From: an uncultured Atopobium sp.
GTDB taxonomy: Bacteria; Actinomycetota; Coriobacteriia; Coriobacteriales; Atopobiaceae
Assembly: GCA_947090525.1 (NCBI GenBank)
Contig: CAMUON010000001.1
Location: 372,001 to 436,000 of the forward strand
Length of the DNA: 64,000 nt
Direction of reading: 5' to 3'
The notes beneath the pieces are model-generated. The model made no database searches. It saw only the letters and a program-made list of their open reading frames with translations, and was not told where the DNA came from. Shown in pieces: positions 26,788 through 34,726 of this stretch. The position numbers were made by a program, and so were the translations under genes. Numbering within the stretch: the first letter of the stretch is position 1; the number at the start of each line of letters is the position of its first letter.

Positions 26788-27370
26788 GATATACCTCGTG
26801 TTCTATCTTGCGTTTGAGTTCTTGGATGCCTTCTTTAGTCTCGCTCGAGGTAATGATCATCTGCTGCGGGGAGAGGCCAAAGGCTTGCGCGAGTTGCGCG
26901 CGTGCGCGCGTGCGCTTCGAGTGGGGGAGTTTGTCTGCTTTGGTGAGCGCTATGACAAAGGGAAGTTCTTCGTCTTTGACGAAATTGATCATGTCAATGT
27001 CGAGTTTCTGCGCGGGGATGCGTATATCAACGAGGCAAATGACCAGATTAAAGCTCCGATTTTGATCAAAATAGCCGCTGATAAGATCGGCCCAGCGCTC
27101 GCGCTCAGCTTTTGAGACTTTTGCAAAACCGTATCCGGGAAGATCGACAAAGCGTACGCCGTCTGCGGTAAAGAAATTGATATTGGCCGTTTTACCTGGT
27201 TGACTACTGGTGCGTGCGAGCGCTTTGCGGGAGAAAAGGGCATTGATGAGGGACGATTTACCCACGTTTGAGCGCCCGCAAAAGACGATTTCGGGAGTTG
27301 TGGAGGGGGGAAGTTGCTCGGGCGTGCCATATGCTGCTTCAAATGCGACCTGTTCGTAGTGAAGGGCCAT
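26780..27370 (-). CDS. engB: EngB/YsxC ribosome-assembly GTPase
   Basis: Essential GTPase of large-subunit ribosome assembly. G1 is FCGRSNVGKSSLINALF (residues about 30-46), G2 region SSQPGKTANINFF, G3 DLPGYGFAKV, G4 ALTKADK, and the C-terminal TSSETKEGI block. Length 196 matches the family. AAAGGAG lies before the ATG at 27370. Its stop overlaps the helD start, so the two are one transcript; the pairing of a ribosome factor with an RNA polymerase recycling factor suggests shared growth-linked expression (inference). Confidence 0.96.
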   Translation of the reverse strand: MALHYEQVAFEAAYGTPEQLPPSTTPEIVFCGRSNVGKSSLINALFSRKALARTSSQPGKTANINFFTADGVRFVDLPGYGFAKVSKAERERWADLISGYFDQNRSFNLVICLVDIRIPAQKLDIDMINFVKDEELPFVIALTKADKLPHSKRTRARAQLAQAFGLSPQQMIITSSETKEGIQELKRKIEHEVYHD

Positions 27371-27917
27371 GTCCTACTCCTTTGTGTAGAAATCGTGAAT
27401 ATTTCGGGTGTACGCGTGGGCCCTGCGTGTGCGGGCTCGTGTGCGGGTGCGCGCGGTTGCACATCCGCCGAGGCAAAAACGCATCATATAAGCTTACCAC
27501 GCGTTATGCGCCGTCCACATTTTTTGGATAATCGAAGGGCGTATGAGTGACGTCGATAGTATGAGATTTGAAGAATGAAGGCAAAGCGGAATCGTGTGCG
27601 CGACGAAGAAACTGGGGTGACTGTATCAATTTTCGTGTTTCATACGCTGTGCGCGGGTGCTTATGTGGTCAATTTGGCGATTTGTATGCGAGGTGTGAGT
27701 CCAGGTACTAATCAAATAGTTTGCACGCTTTATCAGCATCCGCGTGCTCATGCCGTGTGCGCGTCAAGGCGCCACAAAACACACCCGCGGGGTTTATGAT
27801 TCTTTTTGGCATCGCTTCACAATTGTTGACACAGCTGCGTCTTCCTGTAAAAATAGACAAGGTAGCGAGCACGGGGATTTGCACCGTCAAATTCGCCTGC
27901 GCGTCGTTTGCGGCAAT
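27371..27917. other. Intergenic stretch between engB and tRNA-Ala
   Basis: Divergent spacer of about 547 bases. Short open frames exist (for example around 27575-27799) but have no ribosome site or recognisable protein character. The left part should hold the engB promoter (minus), not identified; the right end holds the tRNA promoter listed separately. Nothing else is supported. Confidence 0.6.
27826..27854 (+). promoter_or_regulatory. Probable tRNA-Ala promoter
   Basis: TTGACA at 27826-27831 is followed after 16 bases by TAAAAA(T) at 27848-27854. It stands about 65 bases before the tRNA. Confidence 0.5.
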
Positions 27918-27993
27918 GGGGATGTAGCTCAGTTGGGAGAGCGCTGCCTCCGCAAGGCAGAGGCCGAGGGTTCGACTCCCTTCATCTCCACCA
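27918..27993 (+). tRNA. tRNA-Ala, anticodon CGC, with C at position 33
   Basis: A 76-base cloverleaf with encoded CCA. Acceptor GGGGATG pairs with CATCTCC and contains the G3-U70 pair that marks alanine. D arm GCTC...GAGC; anticodon stem CTGCC/GGCAG with loop TCCGCAA, giving anticodon CGC for codon GCG; T arm GAGGG-TTCGACT-CCCTT. Loop position 33 is C where nearly all tRNAs have U. A T-rich run follows the CCA. Its 3' end is the left edge of a direct repeat found again at 29719. Confidence 0.95.
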
Positions 27994-28115
27994 TTCTTTT
28001 TCTTATTAAATACCTCACTTTACCTGCACAAACCTAAATCAGCATGCATAAAAATATTTTCTTATTCGGTCATAAATATTACGTGCGTTGTACATGTCTA
28101 GTCTGCCGTTTTGCG
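27968..28115 (+). repeat. Left copy of a 148-bp direct repeat containing the tRNA 3' end (att-like)
   Basis: Starts with GGGTTCGACTCCCTTCATC of the tRNA T arm and runs through TATTAAATACCT, TTTACCTGC, CAAACCTAAATCAG and GCATAAAAATATT to CTGCCGTTTTGCG. The diverged second copy lies at 29719-29866. Such a pair at a tRNA end is the usual mark of a site-specific integration, although a plain duplication is also possible; no integrase gene remains between the copies. Confidence 0.75.
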
Positions 28116-28136
28116 CCATGCGCGGCGAGCGTATGA

Positions 28137-28363
28137 GCGTTTACAAAACCCACACGCTCATATTAGAAAAATACCCCACTTTGTCACGTGTTCGGGCGCT
28201 GCACACGCGCGGGGCGGCCGAAACCGTTTTGCGTTTGCCCAGGTAATTTTCTTTTAGCATGTTGGTGCGGCTCTCAAAAGTGCCTACGAGGGCGATTTTC
28301 GGCTCCAGAACCCGTGACAAAGTGGGGTAAAGTTCTAATATCACTCATCACGTTTTGTTAGAG
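28137..28363. mobile_element. MITE-like palindromic element, copy 1
   Basis: A 227-bp unit with 33-bp inverted arms at 28160-28192 and 28309-28341 (29 of 33 positions pair), including CCCCACTTTGTCACG. Looser outer arms contain ACAAAAC on each side. The middle of about 115 bases is more diverged. A second copy of nearly equal size is at 56979-57206. No transposase is encoded, so a non-autonomous element or a structured RNA/regulatory repeat is meant. No clear target duplication could be assigned. Confidence 0.7.
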
Positions 28364-28760
28364 GCTAGCGCGCACATGTTTTGCGCCACATTTTAGTCTG
28401 CGCCCGCATCAGAGCCCGCCCGCACCCGTACTCGCGCTCCCGTCTGCACCCGCCCCCGCGCCCGTCTGCGTACCCCCAGTCCTGCGCTCGCGTTCCTGCC
28501 AAACCTAGCGAATACGGAGAAGCAGGTAAATACGTAGATTTTACCGATAAGGATGGAGAACAAGCCACTGTATTATCAATCGTATAGCACAAAGTGTCGG
28601 GGGGCGTCGCTTTTTTGGGTTTGCCCTGTGATACACTTTGAAGTAGCTCGCACCAAGCACAAGCGGTTGAAATAGCGAAGAAGAACGAGGACTTGGCGTA
28701 TAAAGTGAACTGGATGAGTTGTATCTTGTGAGCAGTATATCAACATAAGGAGAAACCCAC
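28364..28760. other. Spacer with GC-rich low-complexity tract and possible gene remnant
   Basis: 28400-28480 is a run of GCGCCCGCACCCG-type units. An open frame then ends at 28587 (plus strand) with a protein-like tail, SEYGEAGKYVDFTDKDGEQ, preceded only by the low-complexity tract; it may be the end of a lost gene. The remainder leads to the AAGGAG site of the KilA-N gene. No firm feature otherwise. Confidence 0.3.
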
Positions 28761-29606
28761 ATGAGTAACGTGAAAAAAGACACGCTCGATGCGAAAGGTT
28801 TTGCTATTCAAATTTATACTGAAGATTTTAAAAACGACTATATAAGTCTTACGGATATCGCAAGATATAAAAATGTACATGAGCCTAAAGATGTTGTTAA
28901 AAACTGGTTAAGGATACGAGATACAATTGAATTCCTTGGTCTCTGGGAGACTATCCATAATCCAAATTTTAAAGGGGTCGAATTCGACTCCTTTAAAAAA
29001 GAGTCAGGAACTAATGCGTTTACCCTATCTCCCCAAAGATGGATTGAGAATACAAATGCGATTGGTATTGTTTCTAAGTCTGGTAGAGGAGGGGGAACGT
29101 TCGCCCATCATGATATAGCAATGGAATTTGCTTCATGGATTTCTGCTGAATTTAAGATGTATGTCATTCAGGACTACAAAAGACTTAAGTCAGACGAGAA
29201 CTCCAAGCTGTCATTAGGCTGGAATCTCAATCGTGAAATTTCTAAGATCAACTATAAAATTCATACAGCTGCAATCAAAGAGTATCTCTTAAAGGATCTT
29301 ACCAACGAACAGCTATCTTATAAGTACTCAAGTTAAGCCGACATACTAAATGTGGCCCTGTTTAATAAAAGAGCAAAACAATGGCGTGAAGAAAACCCGC
29401 ATCTAAAAGGCAATATGAGAGACTACGCAACCCTAAATGAATTACTGGTGCTTGCAAATATGGAAAGCTATAATGCAATTCTTATCGGAAAAGGCATGAA
29501 GCAAAAAGAGCGAATGATAGAGCTTAGAAAGCTTGCGAGAACTCAGTTGTTGTCACTTGAAAAGCTAAACAATGCAGGTATTAAGAGGCTAGAGACTAAG
29601 TCATAG
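28761..29606 (+). pseudogene. KilA-N domain phage-type protein, broken by an in-frame stop
   Basis: KilA-N domains are DNA-binding modules found in phage and plasmid proteins. The first 191 codons show the domain (DYISLTDIARYKN, VVKNWLRIRDTIEFLGLWE, FKKESGTNAFTLSPQRWIE, HHDIAMEFASWISAEFKMYV). A TAA at 29334-29336 stops it, yet the same frame continues directly as ADILNVALFNKRAKQWREEN then GNMRDYATLNELLVLANMES and NAILIGKGMKQKER, which is the usual C-terminal part of these proteins. Together they give about 280 residues, the normal length. AAGGAG precedes ATG 28761. The gene is clearly more AT-rich than its neighbours, which fits import. A truncated but active 191-residue product is possible. 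Confidence 0.88.
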
Positions 29607-29718
29607 AAATAGAGAATGATGAAAACTAGGGAACAGAAATGGGAGACTTACTGATAGGTTGTTTGTCGTTTCTGCTGCTCGTAGGCCTATAATGCTGTTT
29701 TTAAGAAGCTCAATCTGT

Positions 29719-29866
29719 GGGTTCGGATCTCTTCATCCCCACCATTTTTCTGTATTAAATACCTTCTTTTACCTGCGCAAACCTAAATCAGTATGCATAA
29801 AAATATTGCCTGCTTGGGGTATAAGTCCTACGCGCAGTGTGTACTTCTATCCTGCCGTTTTGCGTT
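29719..29866 (+). repeat. Right copy of the 148-bp direct repeat, with decayed tRNA 3' end
   Basis: Begins GGGTTCGGATCTCTTCATC, matching the tRNA T arm and acceptor with several changes, keeps CCACCA-TTT, and follows the left copy through CTGCCGTTTTGCG. The 25 bases upstream also keep tRNA spacing (GCTG at the same distance), so this may be a decayed full tRNA copy. The flanks 29607-29718 and 29867-29920 hold no gene. Confidence 0.7.
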
Positions 29867-29923
29867 GTGCATCCGCACCCGCCGTCCGCACCCGCCGCAG
29901 CGCCGACATACGTCTCGCATAAC

Positions 29924-29943
29924 TTTACCTAAATTTTACCTAA
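29924..29943 (+). promoter_or_regulatory. Putative Pho box before pstS
   Basis: Two exact copies of TTTACCTAA with an 11-base period (29924 and 29935), and a weaker third, TTTACATGT, at 29957, again in 11-base phase. Eleven-base direct repeats are how PhoB/PhoP-type regulators bind. The regulon encodes its own response regulator at 34013. Function is inferred from layout. Confidence 0.6.
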
Positions 29944-30090
29944 TGAATTCTTGCACTTTACATGTGCTTAGTAGCATGAAATTAAGCCCGCGCAACTCAC
30001 ACACGCGCCTTCTCGCCCACGCAATGGTGCGCGCTCGCGCTGCGCGGTGCTCTTTGCACCTCACAGCCGAAACACGAAAAAGGAGAACGA

Positions 30091-31029
30091 ATGACACCAT
30101 ACATTACTCGTCGACATGCATGTCATCTGGGAGTCGGCCTACTCGCTAGTGCTGCTAGTTTGATAGTAGCAAGCTGCGCAAAGACGGATCAGGACAGCAC
30201 GGGATCCTCTAGCTCGGATTCGCAAAATGCGCAAGATCCGCAAAACCTACAGGGAAAGATTTCCCTTGCCGGCAGCACCTCGATGGAAAAGATGTGCGAA
30301 GCGCTCAGCGAAGGCTTTATGAACGCATACCCCAACGTGCATGTTTCGGTGGAATACACAGGTTCAAGTGCCGGGATTGAATCGCTTCAACAAAACTTGT
30401 GTGACATTGCGAATAGCTCTCGTGAGCTTTCTGAAGCAGAAAAATCATCGGGTATTGTGGGCAATGTGGTCGCGCTCGACGGTATCGCCATTATCGTTAA
30501 CAAGGAAAATAACTGCAAAAACCTTACAACAGACCAGCTCAAACAAATTTTTACACGATCGATAAGCTCTTGGAGTGATGTAGGTGGATCAAACGCTGCG
30601 ATTGTGGTCATCGGTCGTGAAAACGCCTCGGGCACCCGCAGCGCGTTCGAGGAGCTTGTTGGCGTTAAAAATGCTTGCGCATATGCACAGGAGCTTGACT
30701 CAACAGGAGCTGTGCTCGCAAAAGTTGCTTCAACGCCCGGCGCAATCGGATATATTTCGTTCGACGCCATTTCGGATGCGGTGCACGCGCTCGCACTTGA
30801 CGGCGTAGACATAACAGAAGATGCAATAGCCTCACAGAAGTATCCGCTTGTACGCCCATTTATTATGGCTACGAAAGGGGAAGTGTCTGCACAATCGTCG
30901 CTGGTACAGGCGTGGTTCTCGTATATAGCCTCAGACGAAGGCATACAGACTATAAAAAGTGCTGGTGTTTTGCCTGCGAGTGCAGCCCCGTCTGCTAAGT
31001 CATCCGCGGCGGCACAGCCAGCACAGTAG
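30091..31029 (+). CDS. pstS: PstS, phosphate-binding lipoprotein
   Basis: Extracellular phosphate receptor of the high-affinity Pst importer. Residues 1-29 form a lipoprotein signal with twin Arg at 7-8 and lipobox VASC (Cys29). The mature protein starts with a Ser/Gln-rich linker, then ISLAGSTSMEKMCEAL with the phosphate-binding Ser/Thr (about 56-70), YTGSSAGIESL, IANSSRELS, and GRENASGTRSAFEELV (about 175-190). AAAAAGGAGAACG precedes ATG 30091. First gene of pstSCAB and directly downstream of the proposed Pho box. Confidence 0.95.
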   Translation: MTPYITRRHACHLGVGLLASAASLIVASCAKTDQDSTGSSSSDSQNAQDPQNLQGKISLAGSTSMEKMCEALSEGFMNAYPNVHVSVEYTGSSAGIESLQQNLCDIANSSRELSEAEKSSGIVGNVVALDGIAIIVNKENNCKNLTTDQLKQIFTRSISSWSDVGGSNAAIVVIGRENASGTRSAFEELVGVKNACAYAQELDSTGAVLAKVASTPGAIGYISFDAISDAVHALALDGVDITEDAIASQKYPLVRPFIMATKGEVSAQSSLVQAWFSYIASDEGIQTIKSAGVLPASAAPSAKSSAAAQPAQ

Positions 31030-31039
31030 AAGGTGTCAC

Positions 31040-31951
31040 ATGCTTCTTCACAAACAACAAAGCGTGCAAGAACGTATCGCACAAACGGTATGCGCCGCCG
31101 CAGCCTGTATTGCGGTACTCGCGGTGGCGTCCATGAGTATATACATTATATCAAGCGGCTTACCAGCGCTTATGCAAATTGGCATTGGGAATATGATCTG
31201 TGGCACCCAGTGGAGCCCAACAACACATCCTCCCGTATTCGGCATCGGCTACATCATTCTTTCGTCCATTATCGCAACAGTGGTAAGCGTTTGTATTGGA
31301 TTACCTTTGAGTATATTCATGTCGATGTATATAACGGAGCTTGCTCCCAAGCGCGTGGCATCGATTGTAAGCAGCTTTATTGAGCTCTTGGCGGGCATCC
31401 CTTCTGTGATTTACGGTCTTGTGGGCATGGTGGTCTTGTGCCCGCTTTTGTATCGCATTGAGCTATTCGTATACAACGGCGATCCGTCGCATCAATACTC
31501 TGGCGGTTCCAATATGTGCGCCTGCGTATGCGTGCTTGCAATTATGGTGCTTCCCACCATGATAGGGATGAGCGTATCTGCGCTTCGCGCGGTGCCTTTG
31601 TCCCTTCGCGCTTCGTCGTATGCACTAGGAGCTACGCGCGTACAAACAATCATAAAAGTTGTTATCCCTGCAGCTAAATCGGGTATTTTCGCTGCAGTTG
31701 TGTTGGGTGTTGGTCGCGCTTTGGGAGAAGCTATGGCAATTAGCATGGTAGCTGGTGGGGGAGTGAATCTACCGCTTCCGTTTGCATCGGTGCGCCTGCT
31801 TACAACCCAGCTCGTAAGCGAAATGAGCTATGCGCAAGGCCTTCATAAAGAAGCGCTGTTTGCGGTGGGGGTCGTTCTGTATGTATTTATTATCTGCATA
31901 AATAGTCTCGTGTTATTCACAAAACGAAAGAAGCGCTGCTATGGAAAATAA
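31040..31951 (+). CDS. pstC: PstC, phosphate ABC permease subunit
   Basis: One of two membrane subunits of the Pst transporter. Six hydrophobic segments in 303 residues; the inner-membrane coupling region is LRASSYALGATRVQTIIKVVIP (parts: SYALGATRVQT, KVVIPAAKSGI) at about 195-220, followed by GVGRALGEAMAISMVAGG, all typical. ATG 31040 follows AAGGTG; an upstream in-frame start would overlap pstS out of context. The 3' end overlaps pstA by 11 bases. Confidence 0.95.
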   Translation: MLLHKQQSVQERIAQTVCAAAACIAVLAVASMSIYIISSGLPALMQIGIGNMICGTQWSPTTHPPVFGIGYIILSSIIATVVSVCIGLPLSIFMSMYITELAPKRVASIVSSFIELLAGIPSVIYGLVGMVVLCPLLYRIELFVYNGDPSHQYSGGSNMCACVCVLAIMVLPTMIGMSVSALRAVPLSLRASSYALGATRVQTIIKVVIPAAKSGIFAAVVLGVGRALGEAMAISMVAGGGVNLPLPFASVRLLTTQLVSEMSYAQGLHKEALFAVGVVLYVFIICINSLVLFTKRKKRCYGK

Positions 31952-32954
31952 CGCTGCCTCTGCTGTTTCTGCTGCCTCTGCTGCCGCCGCAGCACCCGCA
32001 CCTGCCCCCGCGCCTGCACGCGCATCCGGACCCCGCGCGCCGCACCCGCTCCGTGCAGCCGCTACAGCATCCGTGCCTCGCCTCAGTCACGACCTTTCGC
32101 GCGCGCTTGCAGATTTCTCAATATACACACTTGTGTATATATCTGCAGCATGTATCGTGCTTTTGCTGGTGGGCATTATTGCGTACGTGTGTGCAAAAGG
32201 ATGGCCGGCTCTTAACCTCGAATTTTTCACCTGTAGCACCTCGCTTCGTAAAGGCACAATAGGCGTTGCGGGAAATATCATCAATACGCTCATCATCGTC
32301 GTAGTCACACTCGCAATCGCCATACCGATTGGCGTTGGCAGTGCCATTTACCTGCAAGAATACGCGCAGAACAAACGACTTGTGCACGTGATAGATTTTG
32401 CAACCGATGTGCTTGCAGGCATTCCATCCATCATTTTTGGGCTCTTTGGGATGCTCTTTTTTGGGCATATGCTAAAACTTGGATACAGTCTTTTGTGCGG
32501 CGCGCTTACGCTTGCGCTCATGGTGCTTCCGCTCATTATTCGCAACACTCAAGAAGCACTTTCATGTGTGCCCCAAGGCTACAAGCTTGGCGCTTTTGGC
32601 TTAGGTGCAGGTACTTGGCATACCATCCGCACCATTTTGTTACCTGTAGCGGCGCCTTCTATCGTGACGGGTGTAATTTTGGCGCTTGGCCGTATCGTTG
32701 CCGAATCGGCAGCGCTTCTCTTTACCGCAGGAAGCGCGAAAGTGCTGCCGCATAGCATCGGTGCTTTGTTCTCAAAATTATTTACATCGGGCGGTACGCT
32801 TACGGTTCAGCTCTATCTTAGCGCTACGAGTCAGGGCGATTTTACTACTGCGTTTGGGATTGCATGCATACTTCTTGCATTTACCTTGCTCATAAACGGT
32901 GCAACTCATGCACTTATTGCGCTTACCAGCTCAAGAACGCTGCAACACGCATAG
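31941..32954 (+). CDS. pstA: PstA, phosphate ABC permease subunit with Ala/Pro-rich N-terminal extension
   Basis: Second membrane subunit. Residues 1-45 are an Ala/Pro-rich stretch unusual for the family (AAAAAPAPAPAPARAS). The core has TLIIVVVTLAIAIPIGVGSA, IYLQEYAQ, VLAGIPSIIFGLFGMLFF, the coupling segment YKLGAFGLGAGTWHTIRTIL (about 215-235) and ALGRIVAESAALLFTAGS. The extension is encoded by GCN/CCN-rich DNA like that in pstB and livG. ATG 31941 overlaps pstC. Confidence 0.94.
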   Translation: MENNAASAVSAASAAAAAPAPAPAPARASGPRAPHPLRAAATASVPRLSHDLSRALADFSIYTLVYISAACIVLLLVGIIAYVCAKGWPALNLEFFTCSTSLRKGTIGVAGNIINTLIIVVVTLAIAIPIGVGSAIYLQEYAQNKRLVHVIDFATDVLAGIPSIIFGLFGMLFFGHMLKLGYSLLCGALTLALMVLPLIIRNTQEALSCVPQGYKLGAFGLGAGTWHTIRTILLPVAAPSIVTGVILALGRIVAESAALLFTAGSAKVLPHSIGALFSKLFTSGGTLTVQLYLSATSQGDFTTAFGIACILLAFTLLINGATHALIALTSSRTLQHA

Positions 32955-33002
32955 TGATCGCAAGCTATAAGCCATCTACCTGCAAAAGAAAGGCAAACTC
33001 AT

Positions 33003-33884
33003 ATGACGTTAGTAAGAGAAGAAAACGCGCAAGCCGCGCAACCGAGCTCACAGCACGAACCCGCAGCCGTTACGCCCGCGGCAGCGCCCGCACCCAAGAC
33101 AGCGCCCACACCCGCAGCCCCCGCGCCTGCGTCCACCAAAATGCACATCTCGCACTTGAATGTATTCTACGGCAACACACAGGCCCTGGAAGATATTACG
33201 CTTGATATCTATGAACACAGTGTGCTTGCGCTGATTGGACCTTCGGGCTGCGGTAAGAGTACCTTTTTGCGCTGCCTCAACAGAATGAACGACACGCTCT
33301 CAACAGTACGTATCAGCGGAAACGTCCTTCTTGATGGCGAAGACATCTATGCTCCAACTAGTAATGTGATGCAGCTACGCAAGCGCGTCGGCATGGTGTT
33401 TCAGCAGCCAAACCCGTTTCCTATGAGCATTTATGATAATGTTGCGTATGGTCCGCGCGTGCACGGTATCACAAAAAAGAGTAGCCTAGATGCGATTGTT
33501 ACGCGTAGCTTACAAAGCGCCGCCATATATGACGAGGTCAAAGACCATCTACACGAGTCTGCGCTCAGTTTATCGGGTGGCCAGCAACAGCGCTTATGCA
33601 TTGCGCGCGCGTTAGCTGTTGAGCCAGAAGTTTTGCTTATGGATGAGCCGACGAGTGCGCTCGATCCTATTTCAACTGCTAAAATTGAAGAGCTTATCGT
33701 GCGTCTTAAACAGCACTATACTGTTGTTATTGTTACGCACAATATGCAGCAAGCCGCGCGCGTGTCCGATTATACGGCGTTTTTCCTTTTGGGTGAGATG
33801 GTCGAAATCAATGCCACGTACCAGCTATTTCATGAGCCTCACGATGAGCGCTGCGCTGATTATGTCATGGGGCGCTTTGGTTAG
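33003..33884 (+). CDS. pstB: PstB, phosphate ABC ATPase with Ala/Pro-rich extension
   Basis: Cytoplasmic ATPase energising phosphate import. After about 42 residues of Ala/Pro/Thr extension the core starts at KMHISHLNVFYGNTQALEDI. Walker A is IGPSGCGKSTFLRCLNRMND (about 78-97), Q-loop VFQQPNPFPMSIYDNVAYG, signature SLSGGQQQRLCIARAL (about 189-204), Walker B VLLMDEPTSALDP and the H-loop IVTHNMQQAARVSDY. The RCLNRMND and PNPFPMSI blocks are specific for PstB. AAGAAAGG lies upstream of ATG 33003. Confidence 0.96.
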   Translation: MTLVREENAQAAQPSSQHEPAAVTPAAAPAPKTAPTPAAPAPASTKMHISHLNVFYGNTQALEDITLDIYEHSVLALIGPSGCGKSTFLRCLNRMNDTLSTVRISGNVLLDGEDIYAPTSNVMQLRKRVGMVFQQPNPFPMSIYDNVAYGPRVHGITKKSSLDAIVTRSLQSAAIYDEVKDHLHESALSLSGGQQQRLCIARALAVEPEVLLMDEPTSALDPISTAKIEELIVRLKQHYTVVIVTHNMQQAARVSDYTAFFLLGEMVEINATYQLFHEPHDERCADYVMGRFG

Positions 33885-33907
33885 ACTGAAGGGATATACG
33901 ATTAAGC

Positions 33908-33997
33908 GATTATCGCCCGCGCGAAAGGGCGAAGCAATAACTGCAAAGTTTTATCGCCCGCGCGTGTGAAGACGCGATAACTACAAAGCGATAACGA
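33908..33997 (+). repeat. Tandem 41-bp repeat with internal hairpins before the regulator gene
   Basis: Two units, each starting TTATCGCCCGCGCG and ending AATAACTGCAAAG or GATAACTACAAAG, then a partial third (GCGATAAC). Each unit can fold: TCGCCC/GGGCGA in the first, TTATCGC/GCGATAA in the second. Similar GCGATAAC repeats with a hairpin occur before sepF at 14084-14160. No T run, so a terminator is not obvious. Confidence 0.6.
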
Positions 33998-34012
33998 GCA
34001 TGGAGTGTATTG

Positions 34013-34717
34013 ATGGAGTGCATCTATGTTGTTGAAGACGATGTAAGTATTCAAGAAATCGAACTTATTGCGCTTAAAAATAGCAACTACGATGTAGAAG
34101 CGTTCTCGTGTGCTGCCGATTTTTTCGCCGCGCTCAAAACGCGCACCCCGCAGCTTATTTTGCTTGACATCATGTTGCCCGATGCCGATGGCAACGACAT
34201 TACCCGCACGCTTAGATCTCATGCCCAATGGTCGCATATCCCCATTATCATGCTCACGGCGAAAACTACCGAAATTGATATGATACGTGGGCTAGATAAC
34301 GGGGCAGATGATTATATCCGAAAGCCGTTTTCTGTTATGGAGCTGCTCTCCCGTGTACGTGCGCTGTTGCGTAGGGCCCAAGCGCCCGCGCAGGTGCCTG
34401 TGAATAAGTATTCGCTCTGTCGTGTAGGCGCGATTACCCTCGATCCTGCCCGTCATTTTGTATGTGTGCACGACAGTGCTATCAATCTCACGCACAAAGA
34501 GTACGATTTGCTCCACTATCTTATGCTGCACGAGGGGCTTGTATTTACACGCGATGTGCTTATGCAGGCAGTTTGGGGTTTTGATTTCGAAGGCGAAAGC
34601 AGAACGGTTGATATGCACATCAAGACCTTGCGACAAAAACTAGGGGACGCAGCGTGCTACATACAAACGATACGCGGTGTAGGATATTGCATTAAATCAG
34701 ATCAATCAACGGCGTAG
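34013..34717 (+). CDS. OmpR/PhoB-type response regulator of the phosphate locus
   Basis: Two-domain regulator of 234 residues. Receiver: acidic pair VVEDD at 6-10, phospho-Asp in LILLDIMLPDADG (Asp about 52), ML-T at TAKTTEID and the conserved Lys in YIRKPFSVMELLSRVRALLR. Winged-helix DNA-binding domain from about 130: LTHKEYDLLHYLMLHEGLVF, then VDMHIKTLRQKLGD and TIRGVGYCI. ATG 34013 is preferred; an in-frame TTG adds one codon. Co-location with pstSCAB and the kinase downstream implies a PhoB/PhoP/RegX3-like role in phosphate starvation. Nine bases separate it from the kinase. Confidence 0.92.
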   Translation: MECIYVVEDDVSIQEIELIALKNSNYDVEAFSCAADFFAALKTRTPQLILLDIMLPDADGNDITRTLRSHAQWSHIPIIMLTAKTTEIDMIRGLDNGADDYIRKPFSVMELLSRVRALLRRAQAPAQVPVNKYSLCRVGAITLDPARHFVCVHDSAINLTHKEYDLLHYLMLHEGLVFTRDVLMQAVWGFDFEGESRTVDMHIKTLRQKLGDAACYIQTIRGVGYCIKSDQSTA

Positions 34718-34726
34718 GGCAGTCTC

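Noticed and set aside
27575..27799. 74-codon frame between engB and tRNA-Ala
   Set aside because: No ribosome site, biased composition, no recognisable motif.
28141..28344. Short minus frame in MITE copy 1 and a similar plus frame in copy 2 (both with YPTLSRV)
   Set aside because: The shared peptide comes from the palindromic arms read in either direction; not coding.
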